Shown piece after piece: positions 1-7,995 of a stretch of 28,456 nucleotides of DNA. The stretch lies in assembly GCA_023489425.1 (NCBI GenBank), contig JAMDCG010000122.1:1-28456 (forward strand), in the 5' to 3' direction. This DNA comes from Thermoplasmatota archaeon (GTDB lineage: Archaea > Thermoplasmatota > Thermoplasmata > Thermoplasmatales > Thermoplasmataceae). The notes beneath the pieces were generated by a model. It had not been told where the DNA came from. It searched no databases and saw nothing but the letters and a program-made list of their open reading frames with translations. A program made the translations under genes and the position numbers. Numbering within the stretch: the stretch's first letter is position 1; every line of letters starts with the position of its first letter.

Positions 1-386
1 CCAAAAATGATGTCAAGAGAGGAGATGTTTGTGGACCAGTTAATGCACCACCAACCGTAGCCAAATCATTCACGGCTCAGATAGTAGTTCTGAACCATCC
101 AAGCGTTATTGCAGTTGGTTACAAGCCGGTATTTCACGTTCATACAACTCAGGTTGCGTGCAGGTTTGAAGAGCTCGTAAAGACAATCAACCCTAAGGAC
201 GGTACAACAAAAGAAAACAATCCTCAGTTCATCAAAACTGGAGATATAGCGGTTGTTAAAGTGGTTCCAGATAAACCATTGGTAATAGAGAAGGTTGCAG
301 AATTCCCACAACTCGGTAGGTTTGCTATTAGGGATATGGGGCAAACTGTTGCCGCAGGTCTCTGCCAGGAAGTAGAAACTAAGTAA
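1..386 (+). CDS. tuf: Translation elongation factor EF-1alpha (aEF1A), 3' end only
   Basis: This is the last 127 codons of the GTPase that carries aminoacyl-tRNA to the ribosome; the reading frame is open from base 3 and the start lies outside the window. What remains is the end of domain 2 and all of domain 3. Family-typical segments are visible: a KRGDVCG stretch, then [21 protein letters not shown], a short QVACRFEEL stretch and the C-terminal [15 protein letters not shown]. The GTP-binding G domain is upstream of the window. The stop codon is 10 bases before the uS10 ATG, so the two are surely co-transcribed. The family assignment is secure. Confidence 0.96.
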   Translation, partial: KNDVKRGDVCGPVNAPPTVAKSFTAQIVVLNHPSVIAVGYKPVFHVHTTQVACRFEELVKTINPKDGTTKENNPQFIKTGDIAVVKVVPDKPLVIEKVAEFPQLGRFAIRDMGQTVAAGLCQEVETK

Positions 387-396
387 AGTGAACATC

Positions 397-711
397 ATGG
401 TATCATATAGAGCTAGGATTTCACTGAGTGGAACTGATCATAGGATAGTGGACGAGGTCTGCAGGGAGATCAAAGGTATTGCGCAAAGAACAGGGGTTGA
501 TATTCACGGTCCTGTTCCATTACCTACCAAAAGATTAACCGTTCCAGTAAGAAAGAGCCCAGATGGAGAAGGTTCACCGACCTGGGACAGATGGGAAATG
601 AGGGTACATAAGAGACTCATCGATATTGATGGAGACGAAAGGACACTTAAGCAGGTGATGAAAATCTCAATACCAGACGGGGTCCAGATAGAAATTCAAA
701 TGAAAAATTAA
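397..711 (+). CDS. rps10: 30S ribosomal protein uS10 (S10p)
   Basis: Small-subunit ribosomal protein of the head domain, 104 residues from the chosen start. The sequence has the archaeal uS10 pattern: an N-terminal [10 protein letters not shown] strand-turn, [23 protein letters not shown] in the long loop (loop tip around residues 35-55), then [10 protein letters not shown] and the C-terminal IPDGVQIEI. An in-frame GTG at 388 would add three residues, but the ATG at 397 gives the usual MVSYRARI start, and the bases around 388 (AAGTGA) look more like a weak ribosome-binding site. It follows EF-1alpha with a 10-base gap and precedes EF-2, the usual company of this gene in archaea. Confidence 0.95.
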   Translation: MVSYRARISLSGTDHRIVDEVCREIKGIAQRTGVDIHGPVPLPTKRLTVPVRKSPDGEGSPTWDRWEMRVHKRLIDIDGDERTLKQVMKISIPDGVQIEIQMKN

Positions 712-739
712 TTTTTTCTAATATTTTAAAGGTGTTTTT

Positions 740-2941
740 ATGGGTCGAAAGGAAGATAATATTGCAAAGGCTGCAACATTAGTTAATAAGGCTGAAAGTA
801 TAAGAAATATTGATATTGCTGCACACATTGATCATGGTAAAACAACGCTCAGTGATAATTTAATTGCTGGAGCAGGGATGATGAGTGAGGATCTTGCCGG
901 AAAGCAGTTAATGCTGGATTATGATGAGCAGGAACAGGCCAGAGGAATAACAATTAACGCAGCTAACGCTTCAATGGTTCATCAGGTAGACGGTAAGGAT
1001 TATTTGATTAATCTGATTGATACTCCTGGACATGTAGACTTTGGTGGAGATGTAACAAGGGCAATGAGAGCTGTAGATGGTTGCATTATAGTTGTTGATT
1101 CTGTGGAGGGTGTAATGCCACAGACTGAAACTGTAATAAGGCAAGCACTAAGGGAATATGTTAAACCAACCATGTTCATCAACAAAGTCGATAGGTTAAT
1201 CAACGAATTAAAGCTAAATTCTGAGGAAATGCAGAAGAAATTTATTAAAATAATTAATGATGTTAATAAACTAATTGCTAAATATGCGCCAGATAAGTTC
1301 AAAAAGGAATGGGAATTAAGCGTTCAAAACGGAAAGGTATCATTTGGTTCAGCATATAATAACTGGGCTATTTCAGTGCCTGCAATGAAGGTCTTCAATG
1401 TCAATTTTAATGATATTGTATCAATGGTGAGGGAGGGCAAGCAGAAAGAACTGGCCAAAAAAGCACCATTGCATAAAATCATTTTAAATATGGTGGTTCA
1501 TCATTTGCCAGATCCTAAACAGGCTTCTGAATACAGGATACCCAACGTATGGCACGGAGATCTCGAGTCGCAGGTAGGCAAATCAATGATGGTTTGCGAT
1601 ACAAAGGGTCCACTTGCAATGATGATTACAAAAATTATTGTCGATCCACATGCTGGTGAAATTGCAGTTGGGAGAGTATTCAGTGGTACTTTAACAAAAG
1701 GGCAGGAACTATACATAAGCAGTGCTTCAGGCAAGTTCAAAATTCAAACCATTGCAATGATGGTTGGTCCAGATAGAATTCAGGTTGACTCAATTCCAGC
1801 AGGAAACATCGCAGCCGTTATAGGGCTCAAGAGTGCAATTGCCGGTTCAACAGTATCAGCAGTTGCAGATATGGAACCTTTTGAACCCATGACTCATTAC
1901 ACAGATCCGGTGGTCACACTCGCAATTGAAGCGAAACACACCTCAGATCTGCCGAAATTAATTGATGTACTAAAAACTGTCTCCAAAGCTGATCCTTCTA
2001 TTCAGGTAAACATAAACCAGGAAACAGGTGAACATCTTATTTCAGGAATGGGTGAACTCCATCTTGAAGTAACGCTTTATAGAATCAAGAACGATTACAA
2101 GATTGAAGTTACAACCTCTGACCCAATAGTTGTGTATAGGGAAACTGTAGAAAGAACAGGAGGGCCATTCGAGGGAAAATCACCAAATAAGCATAATAAA
2201 TTCTACTTCAAGGTTGAGCCACTGGAGGAAAGTGTGGTTCAATTAATCAGAGATGGTGTTTTACCACAGGGTTCAAAGTTCAAGGATAAGAGGGCTACAA
2301 TTGAACAGTTACAGAATGCAGGAATTGATAGGGATACTGCAAGAGGAATAACCGCAGTAATGGGAGAAAATGTAATGTTTGATGTTACAAAGGGAATTCA
2401 GTATCTAGATGAAACCATGGAACTGCTTCTGGAATCGTTTAAAGAGGTTGTGGAAAGAGGCCCACTGGCGAATGAAGGAATGACTCATATAAAAGCATCT
2501 CTAGTCGATGCAAAGTTACACGAGGATAGTATTCACAGAGGTCCTGCACAGGTAATTCCTGCTGGTAGAAACTCACTTTATGGGGCAATCTGTCAGGCCA
2601 GGAGAGTATTGATGGAGCCAATTCAGAAAGTTTACATAAATGTACCACAGGATATCATGGGTTCAGTTACAAACGAAATTCAGCAGAGAAGGGGAGTAGT
2701 TGACGAGATGAACATTGAGGGCGATGATATAGTAATCGTTGCTAGAGTTCCAGTTTCAGGCATGTTTGGTTTTGCATCTGCTATTAGAAGTGCTACTGGT
2801 GGTAAGGTTCTATGGAGTTCAGAGAACTCAGGCTATCAAAAAGTACCTCCAGAGATACAGAAGGAAGTTGTTTCAAAGATCAGAACAAGGAAAGGCCTTA
2901 AGCCAGAGCCATATAACGAAGATTATTACTCTTCCCTCTAA
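740..2941 (+). CDS. fusA: Translation elongation factor EF-2
   Basis: Ribosomal translocase GTPase, 733 residues, full length for archaeal EF-2. G-domain motifs are present: AHIDHGKTT at 28-36 (P loop), RGITINAANAS (switch I), DTPGHVDFGG (G3) and NKVDR (G4). Domain II and III blocks follow, and the domain IV tip carries SIHRGPAQVIP, with His599 the expected diphthamide site modified by the Dph pathway. The ATG is preceded by AAAGGTG about 6 bases upstream. It lies 28 bases after uS10; that gap starts with a T-rich tract (712-727), so part of the tuf-rps10 transcription may stop there while the rest reads through. A stretch of hydrophobic residues encoded on other frames here is a shadow. Confidence 0.97.
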   Translation: MGRKEDNIAKAATLVNKAESIRNIDIAAHIDHGKTTLSDNLIAGAGMMSEDLAGKQLMLDYDEQEQARGITINAANASMVHQVDGKDYLINLIDTPGHVDFGGDVTRAMRAVDGCIIVVDSVEGVMPQTETVIRQALREYVKPTMFINKVDRLINELKLNSEEMQKKFIKIINDVNKLIAKYAPDKFKKEWELSVQNGKVSFGSAYNNWAISVPAMKVFNVNFNDIVSMVREGKQKELAKKAPLHKIILNMVVHHLPDPKQASEYRIPNVWHGDLESQVGKSMMVCDTKGPLAMMITKIIVDPHAGEIAVGRVFSGTLTKGQELYISSASGKFKIQTIAMMVGPDRIQVDSIPAGNIAAVIGLKSAIAGSTVSAVADMEPFEPMTHYTDPVVTLAIEAKHTSDLPKLIDVLKTVSKADPSIQVNINQETGEHLISGMGELHLEVTLYRIKNDYKIEVTTSDPIVVYRETVERTGGPFEGKSPNKHNKFYFKVEPLEESVVQLIRDGVLPQGSKFKDKRATIEQLQNAGIDRDTARGITAVMGENVMFDVTKGIQYLDETMELLLESFKEVVERGPLANEGMTHIKASLVDAKLHEDSIHRGPAQVIPAGRNSLYGAICQARRVLMEPIQKVYINVPQDIMGSVTNEIQQRRGVVDEMNIEGDDIVIVARVPVSGMFGFASAIRSATGGKVLWSSENSGYQKVPPEIQKEVVSKIRTRKGLKPEPYNEDYYSSL

Positions 2942-2981
2942 TTTTTATATAAATTTTTAAAATTACTCATAATATAGGCTT

Positions 2982-4001
2982 ATGGTTTTAACAAAAGTTT
3001 TTTGCAGTAAATGTGGTGCTTCAAGAGAAAATTTTGAACTCGTATGTAATACCTGTGGATCACCTTTCATCATAAAAGTGTCCGGACCATATGAAAAGAA
3101 TACGGTTTCAAACTATGATTATTTCGAGACTCCCATCATTCCGATCAATTTAAAAACACCCATAATTGAAACAAATCAGTTTATGGCTAAGTTCGAATTT
3201 TATAATCCCACACTTTCTTATAAAGATAGGGGTATGAACACTCTCTTTTCATTCTTGAAATACAAAAAGTTCCTTCAGGAGGGAGATGAAGTAAGTGAGG
3301 ATTCCTCTGGAAATGCCGGTGCGTCTTTTGCAATGTTTTCTAAAATGTTGGGGCTTAAAGCGACAGTATTCACTTCAGTTTCAGCTAACCCAAATAAGAT
3401 GAAACAAATTGAAGGGTACGGATCTAGAACTGAAAGAATAAATGGATCGAGAAAAGATGTAGAAAATAGTGCAAAAAATAGTGGTCTCAAATACCTTGGT
3501 CATCAGTACTGGCCAGAATTTTACGATGGGTTTAGAGTTATTGCCTACGAAATATATGAACAAATGGAACATATGCCGGATAACATTCTCATCCCTTTCT
3601 CAACAGGAACATTATATCTTGGCATATTTGAGGGTTTTTCACACTTGCTTCAGAATGGATTGATAGAATCCATTCCAACACTTTGGGCAATTCAGCCAGA
3701 AAAAGCGAGTGGGATGTATAACAGGTTGAATAATATTGACAGAGAACCAGAACCCTCAATTGCTGATGCTCTAACAGGTGTGTTACCTCTCAGGTATTCA
3801 CTTCTGAGTTCAATAATAAAAACGTACGGAAAGTGCGAGGTAATTTCTGAAAATGAAATTATCGATGCAAAACAATACCTTCTCAATCTTGGTATAGACT
3901 GCGAATACAGTTCAGCCATAACCTATGCGGCTTTGAAGAAATTTAATCTTGGAAAAAGTTCTCTTCTAATACTTACTGGGCATGGAATTAAAAATCTTTA
4001 G
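2982..4001 (+). CDS. Threonine-synthase-like PLP-dependent protein
   Basis: A fold-type II PLP enzyme of 339 residues related to threonine synthase. The N-terminal zinc-ribbon-like region has CSKCG and CNTCG (residues about 8-27). The PLP lysine sits in LSYKDRGMN (family SFKDRG), the substrate loop is EDSSGNAGASFA, and the C-terminal TGHGIKNL equals the family TGNGLKD. Oddities: the glycine-rich loop that holds the PLP phosphate (family form about PVGNGGTLLG) reads IPFSTGTLYLG, and the usual EPAGA segment reads EYSSA. No other threonine pathway gene is adjacent. It may be a threonine synthase of relaxed specificity or a paralogue acting on another phosphorylated or beta-substituted substrate. 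TATA-like DNA lies at 2945-2953. Its TAG overlaps the stop of the converging OsmC-like gene by 4 bases. Confidence 0.8.
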   Translation: MVLTKVFCSKCGASRENFELVCNTCGSPFIIKVSGPYEKNTVSNYDYFETPIIPINLKTPIIETNQFMAKFEFYNPTLSYKDRGMNTLFSFLKYKKFLQEGDEVSEDSSGNAGASFAMFSKMLGLKATVFTSVSANPNKMKQIEGYGSRTERINGSRKDVENSAKNSGLKYLGHQYWPEFYDGFRVIAYEIYEQMEHMPDNILIPFSTGTLYLGIFEGFSHLLQNGLIESIPTLWAIQPEKASGMYNRLNNIDREPEPSIADALTGVLPLRYSLLSSIIKTYGKCEVISENEIIDAKQYLLNLGIDCEYSSAITYAALKKFNLGKSSLLILTGHGIKNL

Positions 4002-4447
4002 TCCAGTTTAGGTTCCTGCTTTTCACATACTTTCTTTCCATTCAGGATCAGGGAGTAGGTAACACGGACGCCTCCTCTCCTTGCCAATATAGTAACGCTG
4101 CAGTACTTTTCCAGTGACAAGTTTATGGCCCTTAGGGCCTGCTCTTCTGTTACCTCTGCATCTATGGTGTATGTGAAATTGGCGCTCTTAAGAACTTTAG
4201 GTTCCTCTGTCTCCCTCTCTGCATCAACCTGCATTCCGTATTTTTTAATCTCTTTCCTCATTCTAGAAATTATCAAAACCACATCATACGAAGAGCAACC
4301 AGACATTGCGAATAGCATTGTTTCAGTTGGTGAATAGATCATGGGGTTATTTATTATAGGGTCCCTGAGATAGACTGTTTCCATCTCGGCGGAATCACTT
4401 TTGAATCCAACCTCCCTATCATAGTGAAAAGATATGGACAGGGTCAT
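3998..4447 (-). CDS. OsmC/Ohr-family protein
   Basis: 149-residue protein of the OsmC/Ohr fold, a family of thiol peroxidases and related small redox proteins. The two expected cysteines are present: Cys51 in AMSGCSSYDV at the start of the central helix and Cys116 in LEKYCSVTIL, each in its family context, so peroxidase or thiol chemistry is plausible. The N-terminal half contains the strand region ending in NPMIYSPTETMLFAM, which matches the family G-P-x-E-hhhhA pattern loosely. The start codon overlaps the stop of the DUF1641 gene (ATGA, 4444-4447), so translation is coupled. It is the last gene of the minus-strand operon starting at 6073. The physiological substrate cannot be read from sequence. 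Confidence 0.85.
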   Translation of the reverse strand: MTLSISFHYDREVGFKSDSAEMETVYLRDPIINNPMIYSPTETMLFAMSGCSSYDVVLIISRMRKEIKKYGMQVDAERETEEPKVLKSANFTYTIDAEVTEEQALRAINLSLEKYCSVTILARRGGVRVTYSLILNGKKVCEKQEPKLD

Positions 4448-4917
4448 TCAGTGTCTACCTTTTTCAAAAGTGAACCAAGAGTCTTCAAAGCATTCATTAC
4501 TGCACTCAGTCCTGCTGCGACCTCTGGATCCTTAAGCATGCCCATCAATCTTAACAGAGAGAAGTTCTCGGGTTGTTTTGCACCATCTATCATGGAATCC
4601 CATATATCTTCACTGTTATATAATAAGACATTAAGCACTGACTGTGAAGTCTTACCTGAAACAGATGCCATTAGTGCAACGAGGGCGTTTGCAAGAGAAA
4701 TTCCACCCATATGAAGCTCTCTCTTATCTATGAGAGATGTGTATGCCTTTGTATTACCCGGCATATTTTCTGTGAGCAACTTCTCCAGGACTTCCAGATT
4801 GCCAGAGTCTTTGAACATCTTTACAAGATTAAGAACCCCAAGCAATGTTTGGTCATCACCCATTAATTCTGACAGTGCAATTTCAACCTGATCTTTTTCA
4901 TTTTTTTCATTTTCCAT
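4444..4917 (-). CDS. DUF1641 family protein
   Basis: 157 residues, rich in helix and acidic at the N terminus (MENEKNEKDQ). The C-terminal half, with FSLLRLMGMLKDPEVAAGLSAVMNALKTLG (residues about 118-148 in broken form), is the DUF1641 signature, a family known to sit beside sulfide:quinone-reductase-like flavoproteins in Thermoplasmatales and Sulfolobales. No enzyme motif or membrane span is visible; two hydrophobic helices could be an interaction surface. The start at 4917 is chosen because GAGGTG lies 6-7 bases upstream and overlaps the previous gene's stop; a longer frame from 4956 would overlap that gene and lacks a ribosome site. It is likely a partner subunit of the flavoprotein-like product encoded just upstream. 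Confidence 0.82.
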   Translation of the reverse strand: MENEKNEKDQVEIALSELMGDDQTLLGVLNLVKMFKDSGNLEVLEKLLTENMPGNTKAYTSLIDKRELHMGGISLANALVALMASVSGKTSQSVLNVLLYNSEDIWDSMIDGAKQPENFSLLRLMGMLKDPEVAAGLSAVMNALKTLGSLLKKVDTE

Positions 4918-4927
4918 GTTTAACACC

Positions 4928-6073
4928 TCACAAAAATCCCTGTGAATAACTACCAAAGAATGAATTGTACGAGTATAACTTCAGCAAGTAATCTGTTTTG
5001 CTCTGTTTTCCTTCGCTATATTCTCCGTTGTTATCAATTACTATGTTTGTAGCCCTCTCTTCATCGGTTATTAGGTAGTCAATGTAAGTTGCACCCTTAT
5101 AGTCTTCAGGGTCAGGATACCCACTGATTAAGTGTGCAATTTTAGCCGTGATATAATCAAGCTCAACATGGACTATATTCCAGTAGTTCGATATGTACTT
5201 GGGTTCCATGGATGAAATGTAGACCTCGGGGAAGTTTTTAACATTAAGATTTTTGAAGTTAATCTCTATTGGGGAACTATCTGACTTGGGAAAACCAGCA
5301 CCAACCAGATAATTCTTCATTCTGGATGGTGCAAATATAACTGGAATATCATATTTCACTGCAGTGCCATCACTTGTTTGAAGTTCCTTATTCTTCACAT
5401 TCAACTGATCCAGTTTAAATCCGTACACAGTTTTAATTCCATTTTCCTGCAGGACCTGATCTATTTTTTCATGAAAATTTTTGTTTTCTATTATTGTTTT
5501 GGATGAATTGAGATAAGTTATCTTCATGTTCTTATCAGTTCCATTCCTTTTAAAGTGATTCTTGAGCAATACACAGAGATTAGCCCCAACAAGAGGGCTT
5601 CGGGAATGCGTCCCATCCTGATATACCACAATCTCTCCACTTTTAATGTTCTGGAGATCTTCTTTCAATCTTAATGAATCCTGAATGGTGTCAAGAGTTC
5701 TTGCATCTTCTGAGAATCCGGTAATTGTGGTGTGATCTCCTTCTACAGGGTTTGTTATGAGGAGATAATCATATCTTACAACCTTTCCTCCCCTGGTATT
5801 CAAACTTTTATCCTTAATATTTAATGAAACAATCTCATCTTCAATATACTCAATATTAGTATGCAGCATTGAATTCATGCTTCTCTTCAATAAATGGTGA
5901 TCCACCAGAGAGAAGGGAACGAATATATTGGAATCACTGAATTCAACATTGACACGTTTTCCAATTACTATTATTTCGATTTCTTTCTTGTTTGTACGAT
6001 TTGCAAGCTTATTTGCAGCCATTACAGCTGATTCCTTGTCTCCAAGAATTACCACTCTATCAGGAATTTTCAT
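4928..6073 (-). CDS. Degenerate sulfide:quinone-reductase-like (FAD/NAD fold) protein
   Basis: 381 residues with the order of blocks of a sulfide:quinone reductase or type II NADH dehydrogenase: N-terminal nucleotide-binding strand-turn (VVILGDKESAVMAANKLA), VVRYDYLLIT before the second domain, a middle IPVIFAPSRMKN block, and a C-terminal block before a short tail. The hallmark residues are damaged: the GxGxxG loop keeps only its first glycine, the GD motif near FPEVYISSMEP is absent, and the segment SRSPLVGANLCVLL lacks the cysteine-proline pair of the SQR active site. Thus FAD binding and sulfide oxidation are doubtful; a structural or regulatory paralogue is likely. GGTGA lies 5 bases before ATG. 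First gene of the operon with DUF1641 and OsmC; the tail FFGSYSQGFL is unassigned. Confidence 0.75.
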   Translation of the reverse strand: MKIPDRVVILGDKESAVMAANKLANRTNKKEIEIIVIGKRVNVEFSDSNIFVPFSLVDHHLLKRSMNSMLHTNIEYIEDEIVSLNIKDKSLNTRGGKVVRYDYLLITNPVEGDHTTITGFSEDARTLDTIQDSLRLKEDLQNIKSGEIVVYQDGTHSRSPLVGANLCVLLKNHFKRNGTDKNMKITYLNSSKTIIENKNFHEKIDQVLQENGIKTVYGFKLDQLNVKNKELQTSDGTAVKYDIPVIFAPSRMKNYLVGAGFPKSDSSPIEINFKNLNVKNFPEVYISSMEPKYISNYWNIVHVELDYITAKIAHLISGYPDPEDYKGATYIDYLITDEERATNIVIDNNGEYSEGKQSKTDYLLKLYSYNSFFGSYSQGFL

Positions 6074-6123
6074 TTAATCACCTATTATATTAATCTGTTC
6101 TACGGTTAGAAATAATTTCTTTG

Positions 6124-6255
6124 TATTATAATTTTTAGAATTACTTACATCAATTGTTTAAGAAAATTTCGGATTTTCTTTGAGGAAAGGCGAAATTATT
6201 ATTTTCTGTCCATTATGAATATTTTATTAAATTTTTGATCAAGAGAATATTAATA
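6124..6255. promoter_or_regulatory. Divergent promoter region, SQR-like operon and SppA-like gene
   Basis: The 204-bp gap 6074-6277 holds both promoters. For the plus gene, ATATTAATA at 6247-6255 is centred 27 bases before the ATG at 6278, which predicts a leaderless mRNA. For the minus operon, a TATA-like tract at 6124-6136 predicts a start near 6103 and a leader of about 30 bases with a GGTGA site. Between them lie two overlapping inverted repeats: AAGAAAAT (6160-6167) with ATTTTCTT (6173-6180), and AATTTCG (6165-6171) with CGAAATT (6191-6197). They cannot both form at once. These are positions read from sequence; function is inferred. Confidence 0.5.
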
Positions 6256-6277
6256 GTGAAATACCGATCATTGGTGG

Positions 6278-6979
6278 ATGATAATAACCATTAATTTACG
6301 TGGAACAATTGGAGAAAATACCTTTGCTGGTATAAAATCGCAGCTAGATGCTTCACTTAGAAATAAAAATGTAAAAGGGGTGATTCTCGAAATCAACTCA
6401 GGAGGTGGAAGCGCAAGCGCATCAGAGCTTATTTATGAAGCAGTGAGTCATCTCAATGAAAATAAACCCGTTTTTTCCGTGGTTACGGGTACTGCAGCTT
6501 CAGGGGCATATATGATTGCATGTGCAACAAGAAAAATATACTCCATTCACACAGGACTCATTGGTTCGGTTGGAGTGATTTCCATGTCTCCTGATGTGAG
6601 TGAACTACTTGATAAAATAGGTGTGAAGGTAAATGTGCTAAGCAAGGGAAGAGAAAAAGCATCTATGAACCCATTTCAAAAATCTACCGAAGAAGATCTT
6701 CTAAGACAGAATGTGATCCTGTCTGAAATCTATGACTTCTTCATGACAATTGTAAAGGAAAGGAGGCATCTAAGTGATGAACAGGCTTCTGAGGTTGGTA
6801 ACAGCGGAATTTACGCTGCAAAGGAGGCAGAAAAACTGAGCCTAATTGATCAAGTTGACAGTTATGGGAAGATAATAGAATCTATAAAAAATGAATTGGG
6901 GGAAAAATCTGACCCAGTAGTTATGAAGAGAAAGATACCATTTTTGCTTAGATTTGCTATGAAATTCCTGGGACAATAA
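6278..6979 (+). CDS. sppA: SppA-like serine protease (S49/ClpP-crotonase fold)
   Basis: 233 residues of the signal peptide peptidase SppA family (peptidase S49). The catalytic serine is Ser75 in GTAASGAYMIA and the general base Lys127 in GREKASMNPF, 52 residues apart, the same spacing as in the Bacillus and Thermococcus enzymes as I recall them. The SGGGSASAS loop (41-49) forms the oxyanion side. Unlike most SppA proteins there is no N-terminal membrane anchor: the protein begins directly with the first strand (MIITINLRG). The C terminus (KRKIPFLLRFAMKFLGQ) could be an amphipathic membrane-binding helix. It may cleave peptides left in the membrane or act on cytosolic substrates. Leaderless start predicted. 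The MscS gene follows after 72 bases. Confidence 0.88.
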   Translation: MIITINLRGTIGENTFAGIKSQLDASLRNKNVKGVILEINSGGGSASASELIYEAVSHLNENKPVFSVVTGTAASGAYMIACATRKIYSIHTGLIGSVGVISMSPDVSELLDKIGVKVNVLSKGREKASMNPFQKSTEEDLLRQNVILSEIYDFFMTIVKERRHLSDEQASEVGNSGIYAAKEAEKLSLIDQVDSYGKIIESIKNELGEKSDPVVMKRKIPFLLRFAMKFLGQ

Positions 6980-7021
6980 GGAAATGTGAAAAATGGTTAG
7001 AAATTGAAAAAGATCAAAAAA

Positions 7022-7037
7022 GACTTTGTATAAAGTC
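7022..7037. promoter_or_regulatory. Palindromic TATA element upstream of MscS gene
   Basis: GACTTT at 7022-7027 and AAAGTC at 7032-7037 form a perfect inverted repeat around GTAT. The TATA-like core TTGTATAAA lies inside it and is centred 22 bases before the GTG at 7052, consistent with a near-leaderless mRNA. A protein bound to the palindrome would block TBP. It could also just reflect the symmetry of a TATA box. Confidence 0.4.
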
Positions 7038-7051
7038 CAATTCAATGTTAC

Positions 7052-7942
7052 GTGAATACACAGGAAAGAAGATCACTATCAAAATCTATTGTTTCAATAG
7101 TTATTGCAGTGATTGTAGTTTACGCATTTGAATATTATTATCTCCAAATAGCTAGCATTTTCAACATACCAGCCAAAGATGACGTATATGTAAAAGACGC
7201 CTTCGTAGCACTGATAATAATCATAGTAGCTTTCGTTTTGCTTAGAATAACAAAGAGATTACTTAATCAACTGACATTAAGAAGTAACGGGGAGAGGAAT
7301 CTCAACGGAATATATATCATCCTGCGTATAGTGATTTATGCATTGGCCATAACTGCATTCCTAGTATACGCCGGAGTAAACCTCGAAGGGGCACTTGTCG
7401 GAGGAGCAATCGGAGGTGTTGTTATTGGGTTCGCAGTACAATCTGTCGTTTCAAGTTTACTTTCTGGATTGCTGGTTACAGCGGGGGGATTCCTAAAACC
7501 AGATGAATCCATTTCAATATTTTCATGGATGTTTCCAGAAACATTAACTGGAAGAGTAGAGGATGTAAAGACCCTCTATACCAGAGTAAAATTGACTAAT
7601 TCCAGAAGTATACTTATTCCGAACACCATTCTTTTTGGCAGTTCAATATTCACGAAGCTAAATGAAGGAAGGAAGGTAAAATATGAATTCAACACAACAA
7701 TTCCTGCCGACGTAAATGCAAGGGAAGTTATAACTAAATTCATGGAACAAAAGGATAAAATTGTGAATGATCTAAATATTGATGAAATAAACACCTATTT
7801 CACTCAGAAAAATGGAACAACAAACACAATAACCTTTATCATCCAGTTTGAGGAAATTATGAAACTTAATGGTTACATAGACAAAATAAATACTGCTGTT
7901 GAGGATTCATACTGGGAAATAAAGAATAAACCAAAAAATTAA
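7052..7942 (+). CDS. mscS: MscS-family mechanosensitive channel
   Basis: 296 residues. Three or four hydrophobic segments are visible: about 11-31, 48-65, 86-106 and the pore helix region 108-145. The pore-lining helix is rich in glycine and alanine (EGALVGGAIGGVVIGFAVQS, then VVSSLLSGLLVTAGG), the hallmark of MscS TM3, followed by the beta domain beginning KPDESI. The family role is release of solutes on hypo-osmotic shock. The start is a GTG; the nearest ATG (7045) is out of frame, and a TATA-like element sits just upstream. The cytoplasmic domain is shorter than in E. coli MscS at the N-terminal end but has the RVEDVKTLYTRVK strand and LIPNTILFGS block typical of the family. Confidence 0.9.
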   Translation: MNTQERRSLSKSIVSIVIAVIVVYAFEYYYLQIASIFNIPAKDDVYVKDAFVALIIIIVAFVLLRITKRLLNQLTLRSNGERNLNGIYIILRIVIYALAITAFLVYAGVNLEGALVGGAIGGVVIGFAVQSVVSSLLSGLLVTAGGFLKPDESISIFSWMFPETLTGRVEDVKTLYTRVKLTNSRSILIPNTILFGSSIFTKLNEGRKVKYEFNTTIPADVNAREVITKFMEQKDKIVNDLNIDEINTYFTQKNGTTNTITFIIQFEEIMKLNGYIDKINTAVEDSYWEIKNKPKN

Positions 7943-7970
7943 TCTACTTATAGTAATAAGCAAATGCTAA

Positions 7971-7978
7971 TTTTTAAT
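7971..7978 (+). promoter_or_regulatory. TATA-like box of rpoL
   Basis: TTTTTAAT, centred about 22 bases before the ATG at 7996 and 28 before a second in-frame ATG at 8002. Either start would be on a very short leader. No ribosome site precedes the first ATG. Confidence 0.4.
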
Positions 7979-7995
7979 ACGGCGTTTTTAATATC

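Noticed and set aside
66..398. 110-codon minus-strand frame opposite EF-1alpha
   Set aside because: It is the complement of a strongly conserved gene, with no homology and no promoter.
712..729. T-rich tract between uS10 and EF-2 as a full terminator
   Set aside because: The EF-2 ribosome site follows at once and the genes form a classic cluster, so at most partial termination is likely.
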